Assembly: GCF_025847205.1 (NCBI RefSeq)
Contig: NZ_JAOYTH010000019.1
Location: forward strand, 1 to 64,000
Source of the DNA: Pararhizobium sp. YC-54
GTDB taxonomy: Bacteria; Pseudomonadota; Alphaproteobacteria; Rhizobiales; Rhizobiaceae
DNA: 64,000 nt
Direction: 5' to 3'
Positions 28,301-35,859 of this stretch are shown here, piece after piece. The notes beneath the pieces are model-generated. The model did not search any database and was not told the origin of the DNA. It was given only the letters and a program-made list of their open reading frames with translations. The position numbers and the translations under genes were made by a program. Position 1 is the stretch's first letter. Each line of letters opens with the position of its first letter.

Positions 28301-28470
28301 TCTTTCTTTCCACGCATGATCGTGCGCAAGCCGAATTTCTGCGCCGAAAGGTCGCGTCCCGAAACCTGCCTTGTGGCATCTTGAGCTTGCAGGGCTTGGG
28401 GCAAGAAGGGGTAGAATGGAACTATCGTCCGGCCGACGGAGTCCTGCCCCTGGCTGCGGTTTCTGGGTAA
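25348..28470 (+). CDS. Rad50/SbcC-like SMC ATPase of a Lamassu/ABC-3C-type system (LmuB-like)
   Basis: A 1040-aa ABC ATPase of the Rad50/SMC class. The head is split: Walker A GSNGIGKSS at residues 35-43; at the C-terminus the signature SEGQMAALSVS (about 926-936), Walker B GLVLDDP (952-958) and switch His in STHD (988-991). Between them are long Ala/Glu/Arg-rich coiled coils with a zinc-hook CPVC at 502-505, almost exactly at the apex. Such proteins dimerise through the hook and sense or hold DNA. It is the third gene of an operon with ATGA overlaps. The LmuB/DdmC role is inferred from this layout. No Mre11/SbcD nuclease gene is next to it, which argues against ordinary SbcCD repair. Confidence 0.85.
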   Translation: MSSVYLNRIRLEQYRTFKSLDIGLPDGPGVLVVHGSNGIGKSSMFDGLEWALTDKIDHFRDADGVKKVGSYLCRWREGAPGPTSVTLDFTGGNSLSRTLSSSRATKSTVAGTIPDSAEFLRDQGWDRNISELSSYLLLTHFLGQSTKSRLTNREPGERFDILKEAAQSKQVEEIAKALHGKGNTKASRAFSDRIDELNKEVSALRNLLDTEASLWSGLTSVGALNDDASTQLAQAISQLLEEAAGTGPASLIAAFDDGTIGSLETRLNGLRDEARILATNIMSGNEALAAWEDASRQCSELEVAAAAIDAQITSLAAKRQDLEAALSEASDGENASRLAAKNARDLRDRFKGLKDALQSAALLGQRKDTADADVVNARSKLEGETRELSSLERRLQIMRRIEGDVGRLDERVKLAQSERENVLAWMTRDARIAELRSSIEALEASCPNLNDDIERANVELTSFDELVEGQEKILADLRTTVTAMSSAVASVAANLTHESCDCPVCATHFDIAGELKRRAAGAAERLAPLVLAQESQVIGLTRQRDLAKDKLSELRALELRRNDLHDERRLEEQANSDLGPRVFGAGLTADTVTAKRRYDQLAKSAADIAWLRQRKWYWRNKLSGTLFASGGAHAAAVRRRDQAQAELTTATHKQDVAAKALETISTSVAQYDQVFGAGSPRGDQLEDALGLAEAALLAKEAASEQASSAREAVEQDLTSLDVAATAATVRKQQGADLINAASQRKNEAIEAWRKLNFEGSDEPDADRLKSLTISSTATRAKVSEAEDLLKRLRDGRTAKSLVENHIIALENLRAAVSGAPNSDRPQLRAEVQAAIDAKSRLADATQEAKDIAQVASSEILDEVAEFNANYMKPLANLMKSVSRAILCDPRVGIDQHVRNRRVEQSATKDGEVPAEVGQIDPVLVHSEGQMAALSVSMLCAASLTYPWSRWRGLVLDDPLQHNDAIHAAAFADFICNLVADRGYQVFLSTHDRAQAEFLRRKVASRNLPCGILSLQGLGQEGVEWNYRPADGVLPLAAVSG

Positions 28471-28570
28471 ATCGTGGCGTTACCGATTTGCCCAGGCGCA
28501 GCCAGGCTCAAACGCTTGCCGTCACATAGTAATCGCTTTCGGCTGTGCGCGTGGAGCGGCGAGTGTCGTT

Positions 28571-28802
28571 GATTTCCAAGCAATACTGAGCCGCTTAGTC
28601 CGTCAGTCAAGGCAGTTGCCTTGTTCTTGCCGATGGCCGTTACCCCCAGAGAGTGGAGCCCGACATTCGGCCAGCTCAACTGATCGAGATCGACGAGGAC
28701 AAGATGTCCGACATCAGCTAGCGCCAACAAGCAGCCGACCAAACCGCAACCGATGACCACGACGATAGAGGAGAGAAGTTTCTCGGTGCGGGCGTCCTGC
28801 CC
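28571..28802 (-). pseudogene. Decayed ThiF/E1-like protein fragment
   Basis: Read on the minus strand from about 28802, the frame gives VVVIGCGLVGC, then DVGHLVLVDLDQLSWPNVG, then HSLGVTAIGKNKATAL. This matches the ATP-binding region of ThiF/E1-like adenylyltransferases (GCGSVG, then GVG-LVDPD-L, then NVGRH-LG--VGKNKA). Several residues after GLVG seem deleted, the N-terminus is closed by a stop at 28803-28805, and the catalytic Cys region downstream is not recognisable. It lies tail-to-tail with the SMC gene. E1-like genes occur in bacterial ubiquitin-like and CBASS defence loci, so this may be a defence-island relic. Confidence 0.6.
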
Positions 28803-28884
28803 TCATCCGAGTATCAATGCCGCATCCGCGCGCTGCACTGATGATCTATCGGCGACTGGTCCAAGGCGCGAAGCCGCGTTCGTT

Positions 28885-29079
28885 CTAAGTGTGCGCGCCG
28901 GAATCGAAAAACACGGTGTCTTTCGCATGAGTTATAATGTATGAAAAATACGGATTAAAAACTTTGTTCCCAACGCGAGCATCGAAAGGGTCGAAGACCG
29001 ACCAGTCACCAATGTCTCCACCACAAAAAAGCGTAGATTCTGATCTCGCGGGTGGCTCCCAGGAGTAGGGGTTTGGCAT
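28885..29079 (-). pseudogene. Truncated metallo-beta-lactamase-fold hydrolase (N-terminus only)
   Basis: Sixty-four codons from an ATG with an ideal Shine-Dalgarno (AAGGAG, 7 bases ahead). The sequence GDWSVFDPFDARVGNKVFN, then PYFSYIITHAKDTVFFDSGA, resembles the first beta-strands of MBL-fold lactonase-type hydrolases. It stops before the HxHxDH zinc motif, so it cannot be active. The intact 5' end with start signals and abrupt 3' end suggest truncation by insertion or deletion of the neighbouring DNA. The break at about 28885 may be the right boundary of the defence-gene segment. Confidence 0.6.
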
Positions 29080-29172
29080 GTCGGTTCTCCTTCGTACCTG
29101 ATTAGGCTTGTTATTATTTGTTCGAGGCGATTGGCCGGGCTGGGGCTATTAGGACTTTGCCGGTCCGGTTCA

Positions 29173-29997
29173 TCAAAACGTCGGCGGCGTGTTCACCCAG
29201 ATCAGCACCGTCTCACCATCATGGCTGTTGCGCCAGCTATGCGGACGGCGGCTTTCGAAATAGAAGGAATCGCCTTCCCTGAGTTCGAAAAACTGGTCGC
29301 CGTCGAGCACGATCTCAAGCCGGCCGGCCAGGACGTGAAGGAATTCCTCGCCATCGTGGCTATAAGCGCCTTCGCTAGACGCACCCGGCGCAAGCTGGAA
29401 ACGATGACACTCCATCTGGCGGCGATCGGTGGTCAGGTTCTGAACGGTCACACCAGACGAACTCGGCGGCCAGGCCGTCCACTCCCCATTCCGCACCAGC
29501 GACTCTCGCTCTGTCGTCTCGGCCTGGCCGGTCAGCACGGCGATAGTGGTATCGTAGAATTCGGCCAGATCGTGCAGCGCCTTGACAGAAAGGCCCTGCG
29601 ACGTGCGCTCGAAGGTCGAGAGCAGCGAGACCGCGATGCCGGTCTTTTCGGCCACTTTCTCCAGCGTGCATCCCATCTCGCGGCGTAGGTGACGAAGTTT
29701 GGGACCAATCGTCTTCTCGCCGGAGGGCACCTCGCTTTCGACCTGCACGTCCGGAGGCGCATTTTGTTCCTCTGCCCTAAGTGCCTCCCGTATAGCGGCC
29801 GGGTTGAGGCCCTTGCTGGTGCGGAGCCAGCTGACGCGCTTGAGGCGTTCGACATGCGGCGCTTCATATAGGCGCTGCCCGGACTCGGTGCGGACGGGAT
29901 CGATCAGGCCCTGACTTTCCCACAGACGCAGGGTCGAGGGCGAGACCCCGGCCATGCGCGCGGCCTCTGCGATCTTGTAGCGAACCCTGTCATCCAT
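29173..29997 (-). CDS. MerR-XRE-cupin fusion regulator of GABA genes
   Basis: About 274 aa from ATG 29997 (MDDRVRYKIAEAARMAGVSPSTLRLWESQGL); the frame extends 21 codons upstream without family similarity. Three modules: a MerR-type winged helix (about 5-75, LRLWESQGLIDPVRTESGQRLY), an XRE-type helix-turn-helix (about 95-150, LRHLRREMGCTLEKVAEKTGIAVSLLSTFERTSQGLS) and a C-terminal cupin (about 190-270, HDGEEFLHVLAGRLEIVLDGDQFFELREGDSFYFESRRPHSW). The cupin probably binds a small ligand. It is divergent from gabT with about 135 bases between, so it probably controls GABA use and itself. Having two different DNA-binding modules in one chain is notable. Confidence 0.85.
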   Translation of the reverse strand: MDDRVRYKIAEAARMAGVSPSTLRLWESQGLIDPVRTESGQRLYEAPHVERLKRVSWLRTSKGLNPAAIREALRAEEQNAPPDVQVESEVPSGEKTIGPKLRHLRREMGCTLEKVAEKTGIAVSLLSTFERTSQGLSVKALHDLAEFYDTTIAVLTGQAETTERESLVRNGEWTAWPPSSSGVTVQNLTTDRRQMECHRFQLAPGASSEGAYSHDGEEFLHVLAGRLEIVLDGDQFFELREGDSFYFESRRPHSWRNSHDGETVLIWVNTPPTF

Positions 29998-30133
29998 CGC
30001 GCGATTTCCGGCCTCGGATTTCCATAAAACGCATATTGCAACTCTACAGAAAAACTGCAAAGAATATTTTCGAAGCCGCGGGAGGAGCTTTCCGCAGGCC
30101 CATCATCCTGTCATTCTCACGAGGGCACTTTCC

Positions 30134-31417
30134 ATGCTGAACAATGAAGTTGCAGCCCGCCGCACCGATGCGATTTCGCGCGGCGTCGGCGTTACCACGC
30201 AGGTCTATGCCGAGCGCGCAGAAAACGCCGAGATATGGGACGTCGAGGGCCGCCGCTACATTGACTTCGCGGCAGGTATCGCCGTCGTCAACACCGGCCA
30301 TCGCCATCCCAAGGTGATCGCGGCCGTCAAGGACCAGCTCGACCATTTCACCCATACCTGCCACCAGGTCGTGCCCTACGAGAACTATGTCCGCCTCGCC
30401 GAGCGCCTGAATAATGCCGTGCCGGGCAATTTCAAGAAGAAAACCATCTTCGTGACCACGGGCGCCGAAGCCGTCGAAAACGCGATCAAGATCGCCCGCG
30501 CTGCGACCAACCGCTCCGCCGTCATCGCCTTCTCCGGCGCCTTCCATGGCCGCACTTTCATGGGCATGACGCTGACCGGCAAAGTCGTTCCATACAAGGC
30601 CGACTTCGGTGCAATGATGCCCGACGTCTTCCACGTCCCCTTCCCCGTTGAACTGCACGGCACCTCGATCGACGACTCGCTCTCGGTGCTCGACAAGCTG
30701 TTCAAGGCCGATGTCGACCCGAACCGCGTCGCAGCCTTCATCGTCGAACCGGTGCAGGGTGAAGGCGGCTTCTATGAAGTGCCGCGCGCCTTCATGACCA
30801 AGCTGCGCGAACTCGCCGACAAGCACGGCATCCTGCTGATCGCTGACGAAGTCCAGACCGGTTTCGCCCGCACCGGCAAGCTCTTCGCCATGGAACATTA
30901 TGGTGTCGTCGCCGACATCACCACCATGGCCAAGGGTTTGGGCGGCGGCTTCCCGATCGCGGCCGTCACCGGCCGCGCCGAGATCATGGATGCGCCCGGC
31001 CCCGGCGGCCTCGGTGGCACCTATGGCGGCAATCCGATCGGCATCGCCGCCGGCAACGCCGTGCTTGATGTGATCGAGGAAGAGAAGCTTAACGAACGCG
31101 CCGAGTTCCTCGGCAACCGGCTCAAGCAGCGCCTGCAGTCGTTGATCTCCGACGTGCCGCAGATCGCTGATATCCGCGGCCTCGGCTTCATGAACGCCGT
31201 CGAATTAAACATTCCCGGCTCGAAGAACCCCGACGCCGACTTCACCAACAAGGTGCGTGAAAAGGCACTGGCCAAGGGCCTTATCCTGCTGACCTGCGGC
31301 GTCTACGGCAATGTCATCCGCTTCCTCGCGCCGATCACCATCCAGGACAATGTCTTCGCCGAAGCGCTCGACATCCTCGAAGAAACGCTGCGCGATTGCG
31401 CCAAAGAGGCAGCCTGA
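30134..31417 (+). CDS. gabT: 4-aminobutyrate aminotransferase GabT
   Basis: A 427-aa class-III PLP aminotransferase. Blocks: WDVEGRRYIDFAAGIAVVNTGHRHP, TTGAEAVENAIKIARAAT, FHGRT, IVEPVQGEGGF, LLIADEVQTGFARTG with the PLP Asp, the PLP Lys in TTMAKGLGGGFP (K267), and GGTYGGNPIG. It transfers the amino group of 4-aminobutyrate to 2-oxoglutarate, giving succinic semialdehyde. It is followed after 3 bases by gabD and transcribed divergently from the MerR-XRE-cupin regulator. Codon use is strongly GC-rich, unlike the defence segment upstream. Confidence 0.95.
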   Translation: MLNNEVAARRTDAISRGVGVTTQVYAERAENAEIWDVEGRRYIDFAAGIAVVNTGHRHPKVIAAVKDQLDHFTHTCHQVVPYENYVRLAERLNNAVPGNFKKKTIFVTTGAEAVENAIKIARAATNRSAVIAFSGAFHGRTFMGMTLTGKVVPYKADFGAMMPDVFHVPFPVELHGTSIDDSLSVLDKLFKADVDPNRVAAFIVEPVQGEGGFYEVPRAFMTKLRELADKHGILLIADEVQTGFARTGKLFAMEHYGVVADITTMAKGLGGGFPIAAVTGRAEIMDAPGPGGLGGTYGGNPIGIAAGNAVLDVIEEEKLNERAEFLGNRLKQRLQSLISDVPQIADIRGLGFMNAVELNIPGSKNPDADFTNKVREKALAKGLILLTCGVYGNVIRFLAPITIQDNVFAEALDILEETLRDCAKEAA

Positions 31418-31420
31418 CCC

Positions 31421-32898
31421 ATGACCATTTCCCAGTCTCTTCTCTCCAAGCTCAAGGACCCCAGCCTGGTCACCGACAGGGCGCTGGTTGCCGGCGAATG
31501 GGTCGCCAAGAGCGATAGCGGCAAGACCTTCAACGTGACCAATCCGGCAAACGGCGACGTGATCGCCAACTTGCCGGACATGAACCGCGCTGAAGCCAGC
31601 CGCGCCATCGATGCCGCCTACAAGGCCCAGAAGGAATGGGCCAAGAAGACCGGCAAGGAGCGCGCCGCCGTTCTTCGCAAGCTCTACGACCTGATGGTTG
31701 CCAATGCGGATGACCTCGCCACAATCCTGACCATGGAAATGGGCAAGCCGGTGGCCGAGGCCAAGGGCGAAGTGCTCTATGGTGCCTCCTATGTCGAGTG
31801 GTTCGGCGAGGAAGCGAAACGCGTCTATGGCGACACGATCCCCGGCCACCAGCCGGACAAGCGGATCATCGTCATCAAGCAGCCGATCGGTGTCGTCGCT
31901 GCGATCACGCCGTGGGATTTCCCTAACGCCATGCTGGCCCGCAAGTTTGCGCCCGCCGTGGCCGCCGGCTGCGCTATGATCTCCAAGCCCGCTGCCGAAA
32001 CGCCGCTGTCGGCACTGTCGCTCGCCCTGCTGGCCGAGCGCGCCGGCCTGCCGGCTGGCGTCTTCAACGTCGTGCTTTCGAAGGACTCGCCATCGATCGG
32101 CAACGAATTCACCGAGAACGACAAGGTGCGCAAGCTGACCTTCACCGGCTCCACCAATGTCGGCAAGATCCTGATGCGCCAGGGCGCTGACCAGATCATG
32201 AAGCTCGGCCTTGAACTCGGCGGCAACGCGCCCTTCATCGTCTTCGATGATGCCGATCTCGACGCGGCGGTCGAAGGCGCGATGGTCTCGAAGTATCGCA
32301 ACACGGCCAGACCTGCGTCTGCGCCAACCGCCTTTATGTCCAGTCCGGCGTCTATGATGCCTTCGCCGAGAAACTCGCGGCCAAGGTCGGCGCGATGAAG
32401 GTCGGCGAGGGTTTTGAGGCAGGCGTCAACGCCGGTCCGCTCATCACGCGCGCCGCTGTCGACAAAGTCGAAGAGCACATTGCCGATGCGCTCGGCAAGG
32501 GTGCCAAGGTCGCCGTCGGCGGCAAGCCGGATGCCAAGGGCGGCCTGTTCTTCCAGCCGACGATCCTGACCGGCGTCACCACCGACATGATGGTGGCCCG
32601 CGAGGAAACCTTCGGCCCGGTGGCACCGCTCTTCAAGTTCGATACGGAAGAGCAGGTCATCGAGATGGCCAACAACACCGAATTCGGCCTCGCCTCCTAC
32701 TTCTACTCGAAGGATATGTCCAAGATCTTCCGCGTTGCCGAAGCGCTGGAATATGGCATGGTCGGCATCAATACTGGCCTGATCTCCACCGAAGTCGCCC
32801 CCTTCGGCGGCATCAAGCAATCCGGCCAGGGCCGTGAGGGTTCTAAATACGGCCTCGAGGACTATGTTGAGGTCAAGTATCTTTGTTTGAGCATCTGA
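31421..32898 (+). pseudogene. gabD: Succinate-semialdehyde dehydrogenase gabD, disrupted by a frameshift
   Basis: The frame from ATG 31421 encodes a normal GabD ([44 protein letters not shown]) up to VSKYRNT near 32303. It then runs out of frame to 32398. The rest continues in another frame to 32898 (ending EVAPFGGIKQSGQGREGS). One base seems missing around 32303-32306: the expected GQTCVCANR with the catalytic Cys is readable right after the break. As written, the first product lacks Cys and C-terminus. Either a real loss-of-function mutation or a sequencing error; the flanking protein is otherwise well conserved. A paralogue lies at 18887-20362. Confidence 0.85.
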
Positions 32899-33157
32899 TG
32901 AGCCGAGTTTGCAACAGCGGGGCGCGGTTTTCGCTCGCACTCGTTGCACACGACGATCGCACGCAGAATCGGTCGCCTGCGCCGAATGTCGATTCCGCTA
33001 TCGCGGCCCAGCACCCGGCGATGGCTGCCGGTCAGGCGGCGCGCAGTTCGAGAACAGGTTGGGGCCGCGGAAGGTGCGCAAGAGCGGCAGCAGATCACGC
33101 ACCAGCTGAAACAGGAGCGTCGGCGCGACGACGGTCGTGATGGGGCTGCGCTAATTA
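32899..33157. other. Stretch without recognisable gene after gabD
   Basis: About 260 bases. Minus-strand translation gives LFQLVRDLLPLLRTFRGPN, which looks protein-like but belongs to no family I recognise and is interrupted. Probably decayed sequence bordering the IS630 remnant. Confidence 0.35.
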
Positions 33158-33930
33158 TCAGTTGCGGATCGTAAGAGCTCGCTGAAAATTGGCATACAGG
33201 TTTGTTCTATGTCTTCGCAGCTTTGAAGTAGTTACGGCATTTTGCGACGGAGAACAGGCTGCAGATTGTCGCTGAGTGCCTAGGCGATGGCGTCGAAACT
33301 TCGGGCGACGCGCTTTTGCAATGATGTCTAGAGTTTGAAGAAGGCCCTCCCTGCGCTTTGACCAGTTCCTCGGCGCGATCGCTTTTATGAAAGCCGACAT
33401 TGTCGAGAATGACGACATCGCCTGGCGATGAAGGTTGGGATTTCTACGAACCGAAGGGTGCGTGGCTGTTGTAACGGCGGCCTCTCGGCGACCACCCTGA
33501 GCGCTTGGTCAGTTTTGTGTTGGTCGACGTTTCAGCGATAATGATCGACCGCGCCAGCGCCTTGTTGAAAAAGCGTCTGCGCCGCCTGATCCATAAATCA
33601 CGTGCCTGCGCGATCTCCGGACGATGATGCTCGCTTGCCCGTGGGCTTTTTTTATGGCTCAAACCGAGCCGCTGGAGAAGACCGACATTGGAGTCGATGC
33701 ACAATGACGCCGCGCCCGGCAAGTTGTACGCGCAGCTTGTCCAGCGTCAACTCGCCATTCTGTGCCAGGCGCTGGCGCGCCGCCCGATCGTACAGGATCA
33801 CCAGATTGTTCACGAAACGCGACAACACCCGGAAATGCCGGGCAGCCTCCCGATGGCTACGGCCTTCTTCAACAACGCAACACACACGACTACGCAACGC
33901 GATCGGATGTTGATTTGTCCATGGCGATCT
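33158..33930 (-). pseudogene. IS630-family transposase remnant
   Basis: Minus-strand translation gives three IS630-type blocks in different frames. The N-terminal helix-turn-helix (VVEEGRSHREAARHFRVLSRFV, about 33840-33895) comes first. Next is the catalytic-domain start (LGLSHKKSPRASEHHRPEIA, then IIAETSTNTKLTKRSGWSPRGRRY and HAPFGS, about 33444-33690). Last is GDVVILDNVGFHKSD (about 33390-33425). The order is correct for one transposase broken by several frameshifts, so it is inactive. No terminal repeats were identified. Confidence 0.75.
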
Positions 33931-34201
33931 CCTTCGTCATGAGGGAACGTATGGCCCACCCCGTCTGCAAGGGGGTAATTTGCAGATCGCTCTGCTCAGT
34001 CTGCGTCAACGTATCCGGTCTCGGGATCGTGTCCCGGCCAAGATGGGGATTCGCGCAGTCTGGTCCTCATAATCACACCGGCCTCGATCGGCCGTTCACT
34101 TGGTCCAGGTTTCCAGGCTGCCGTTCGACTGTCAGGCCATCTTCTTCTCACCACCCGCAGATTCGCGCGACCATCAGATCAGCATCCGGTGATCTCCTTT
34201 T
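33931..34201. other. Non-coding flank of the IS110 element
   Basis: About 270 bases with no gene. It lies downstream of the IS110 transposase and may contain that element's end; I could not define a terminus. Confidence 0.4.
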
Positions 34202-35227
34202 CTACGCCGCCGCGATCGCCGGATCGAAGCTACGCTTCATGCGCAGCACCGCCCAGACGATACGCGCGAGTTTCGCGGTCAGCGCGACGACGACGATATT
34301 CTTGTGCGCCCGTTCCAACAGACCACGGGCCCATTCGCCCAGCGGCGTATCCTGAGCCATGATGCGCGGCAGGACTGCGCGGGCACCATGGATCAGGTTT
34401 GCTCGCAGGTAACGGTTTCCGCGCTTGGATATGCCCAGCAGTCTGGGCTTGCCTCCGGTGGTTGCCTGCCGAGGCGTGAGGCCCAGCCAGGCGGCAAGGT
34501 CACGACCGCGCCTGGAGCCTGCGGCATCGCCGACCGCGGCAACAAGCGCGGTGGCGTTAATGATCCCGATACCGGGGATCGTCGAAAGGCGACGGGCCAT
34601 GTCGTCGTCACGCGCCATGCGCACGAACTCCGCATCGAAGGCGGCGATCCGTTCGTCAAGACTGCGCCACTCGGCGCGCAGGTCCTCGACCAGAAGGCGC
34701 ACACGCGACGACAACCGAGGATCGTCCTCATCGGCGAAAACCCCAAGCGCGTCCTCCAGCTTGCGCCGGCCCTGGGCAACGACGATGCCGCGTTCCAGCA
34801 ACAATGCGCGCAGGTGATTGATCAGCGCCGTACGCTCCGCCACCAGGCGCGAGCGTGCCCGATGCAGCGCCTGGATGTCCGATTGCGCCTCACTCTTCAC
34901 CGGCACGAACCGCATCGTCGGCCGCGTTGCGGCTTCCGCGATCGCCTCGGCATCGTGGTCGTCATTCTTGTTCGCCTTCACATAGGGCCGCACATATTCT
35001 GGCGACATCAGCCGGATCGCGTGATCCCTGGCACCAAGCACCCGCCCGAGGTGATGCGCGCCGCAGCAAGCTTCCATCGCCACAATGCAAGGCTCCATCT
35101 CACCGACAAAGCCCACAACGTCATCGCGACGGAGGCGCCGGCGTAGAACCACAGCGCCCGTCTCGTCGAGCCCGACGAGGCTGCAGACATTCTTGCCAAG
35201 ATCAATTCCAAGCACAAATATCGACAT
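34202..35227 (-). CDS. IS110-family transposase (DEDD recombinase)
   Basis: About 341 aa from ATG 35227 (MSIFVLGIDLGKNVCSLVGLDETG); a longer start at 35251 is in frame. The N-terminal DEDD RuvC-like domain shows GIDLGKN and KNDDHDAEAIAEAATRP. The C-terminal Transposase_20 domain has LSTIPGIGIINATALVAAVGD, LAAWLGLTPRQATTGGKPRLLGISKRGNRYLR and the conserved Ser region. The frame is intact, so it may be active. IS110 elements move through a circular form guided by a bridge RNA encoded in a non-coding end. Right-hand candidate: 35228-35470. Confidence 0.9.
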   Translation of the reverse strand: MSIFVLGIDLGKNVCSLVGLDETGAVVLRRRLRRDDVVGFVGEMEPCIVAMEACCGAHHLGRVLGARDHAIRLMSPEYVRPYVKANKNDDHDAEAIAEAATRPTMRFVPVKSEAQSDIQALHRARSRLVAERTALINHLRALLLERGIVVAQGRRKLEDALGVFADEDDPRLSSRVRLLVEDLRAEWRSLDERIAAFDAEFVRMARDDDMARRLSTIPGIGIINATALVAAVGDAAGSRRGRDLAAWLGLTPRQATTGGKPRLLGISKRGNRYLRANLIHGARAVLPRIMAQDTPLGEWARGLLERAHKNIVVVALTAKLARIVWAVLRMKRSFDPAIAAA

Positions 35228-35470
35228 CAGTCCGTTCCTCTCTCGTTGCAAAGCGGAGCAATCCTAAACGATTGCTCCGGAGAGGGGCGGGCCATCCCAT
35301 AATCACAACTCCACGCTGGCACGGCGCTATGAATTTAGTGCTGCGGCTGGCTGGAATAGCTGTGTCCTGGATTCTGCATTCAACGGCGTTTGCAGCATCG
35401 TCGTATGATGACCACATTGTGCGCATTGCGGGAATATAAAGGTTTCGCTGGCAATGGCTTGACCTTTAGC
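35228..35470 (-). ncRNA. Candidate IS110 bridge-RNA region (non-coding end)
   Basis: The roughly 240 bases upstream of the IS110 transposase are non-coding and include a strong hairpin (35254-35279). In the IS110 group the bridge RNA is encoded in the end upstream of the transposase. In the IS1111 group it is downstream, where another non-coding flank exists. Assigned by position only; the RNA ends and loops are not resolved. Confidence 0.35.
35254..35279. repeat. 10-base inverted repeat (hairpin) upstream of the IS110 transposase
   Basis: Perfect stem CGGAGCAATC/GATTGCTCCG (35254-35263 and 35270-35279) with loop CTAAAC. No T-tract follows on either strand. The core CGGAGCAAT/ATTGCTCCG is the same as in the terminator at 18789-18820, so it may be a recurring genomic hairpin that the element inserted beside, or part of the IS end. 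Confidence 0.7.
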
Positions 35471-35476
35471 CTTCGT

Positions 35477-35830
35477 TCAGAAGATCCCCCACGCCCGAAA
35501 CCTCCCCCTCCCCGTCATCTCCCGCAGACCGAGTTCGCCAACGATCCGGAGCGCCGTCTGTGGTGTCACCACCAGCGTCTTTGGGACCATCTTGGCCGAC
35601 ACCAGTGGTTTTGCCATGACCAGCTCGATGAGTTCCGGCAGCTTTGAGGACGTCCGGCGTCCATCGAGTTTTCGCTCCATCAGCGTTCCGGCCAGTGCCA
35701 GCTGGTCGTGTTGCTTCAGGCCGAGCTCGGCGGCCGCGATCAACCCGTGGTCGATGGCGAGCACGCCATCGGCCCGAAAGGGGCTTGGCTTGCAGTCCGC
35801 AATCTCAATCGGCCTGGCCGATGTTCGGTC
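35477..35830 (-). pseudogene. C-terminal fragment of a DUF1612/HTH-type rhizobial plasmid protein
   Basis: The minus-strand frame gives DCKPSPFRADGVLAIDHGLI, then AAAELGLKQHDQLALAGTLM, a stretch rich in Leu and Glu, then KPLVSAKMVPKTLVVTPQTA and a C-terminus GLREMTGRGRFRAWGIF. From memory this is the end of a DUF1612 plus helix-turn-helix protein common on rhizobial plasmids. The upstream part is missing or closed by a stop, so only the C-terminal third remains. It ends next to the IS110 flank. Confidence 0.55.
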
Positions 35831-35859
35831 GACCGCGACTGCTGGTCACGGACTCGGCG

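Noticed and set aside
25348..28470. Interpretation as a housekeeping SbcC repair gene
   Set aside because: No SbcD/Mre11 gene is adjacent, and the gene is translationally coupled to a flavoprotein and a small protein instead.
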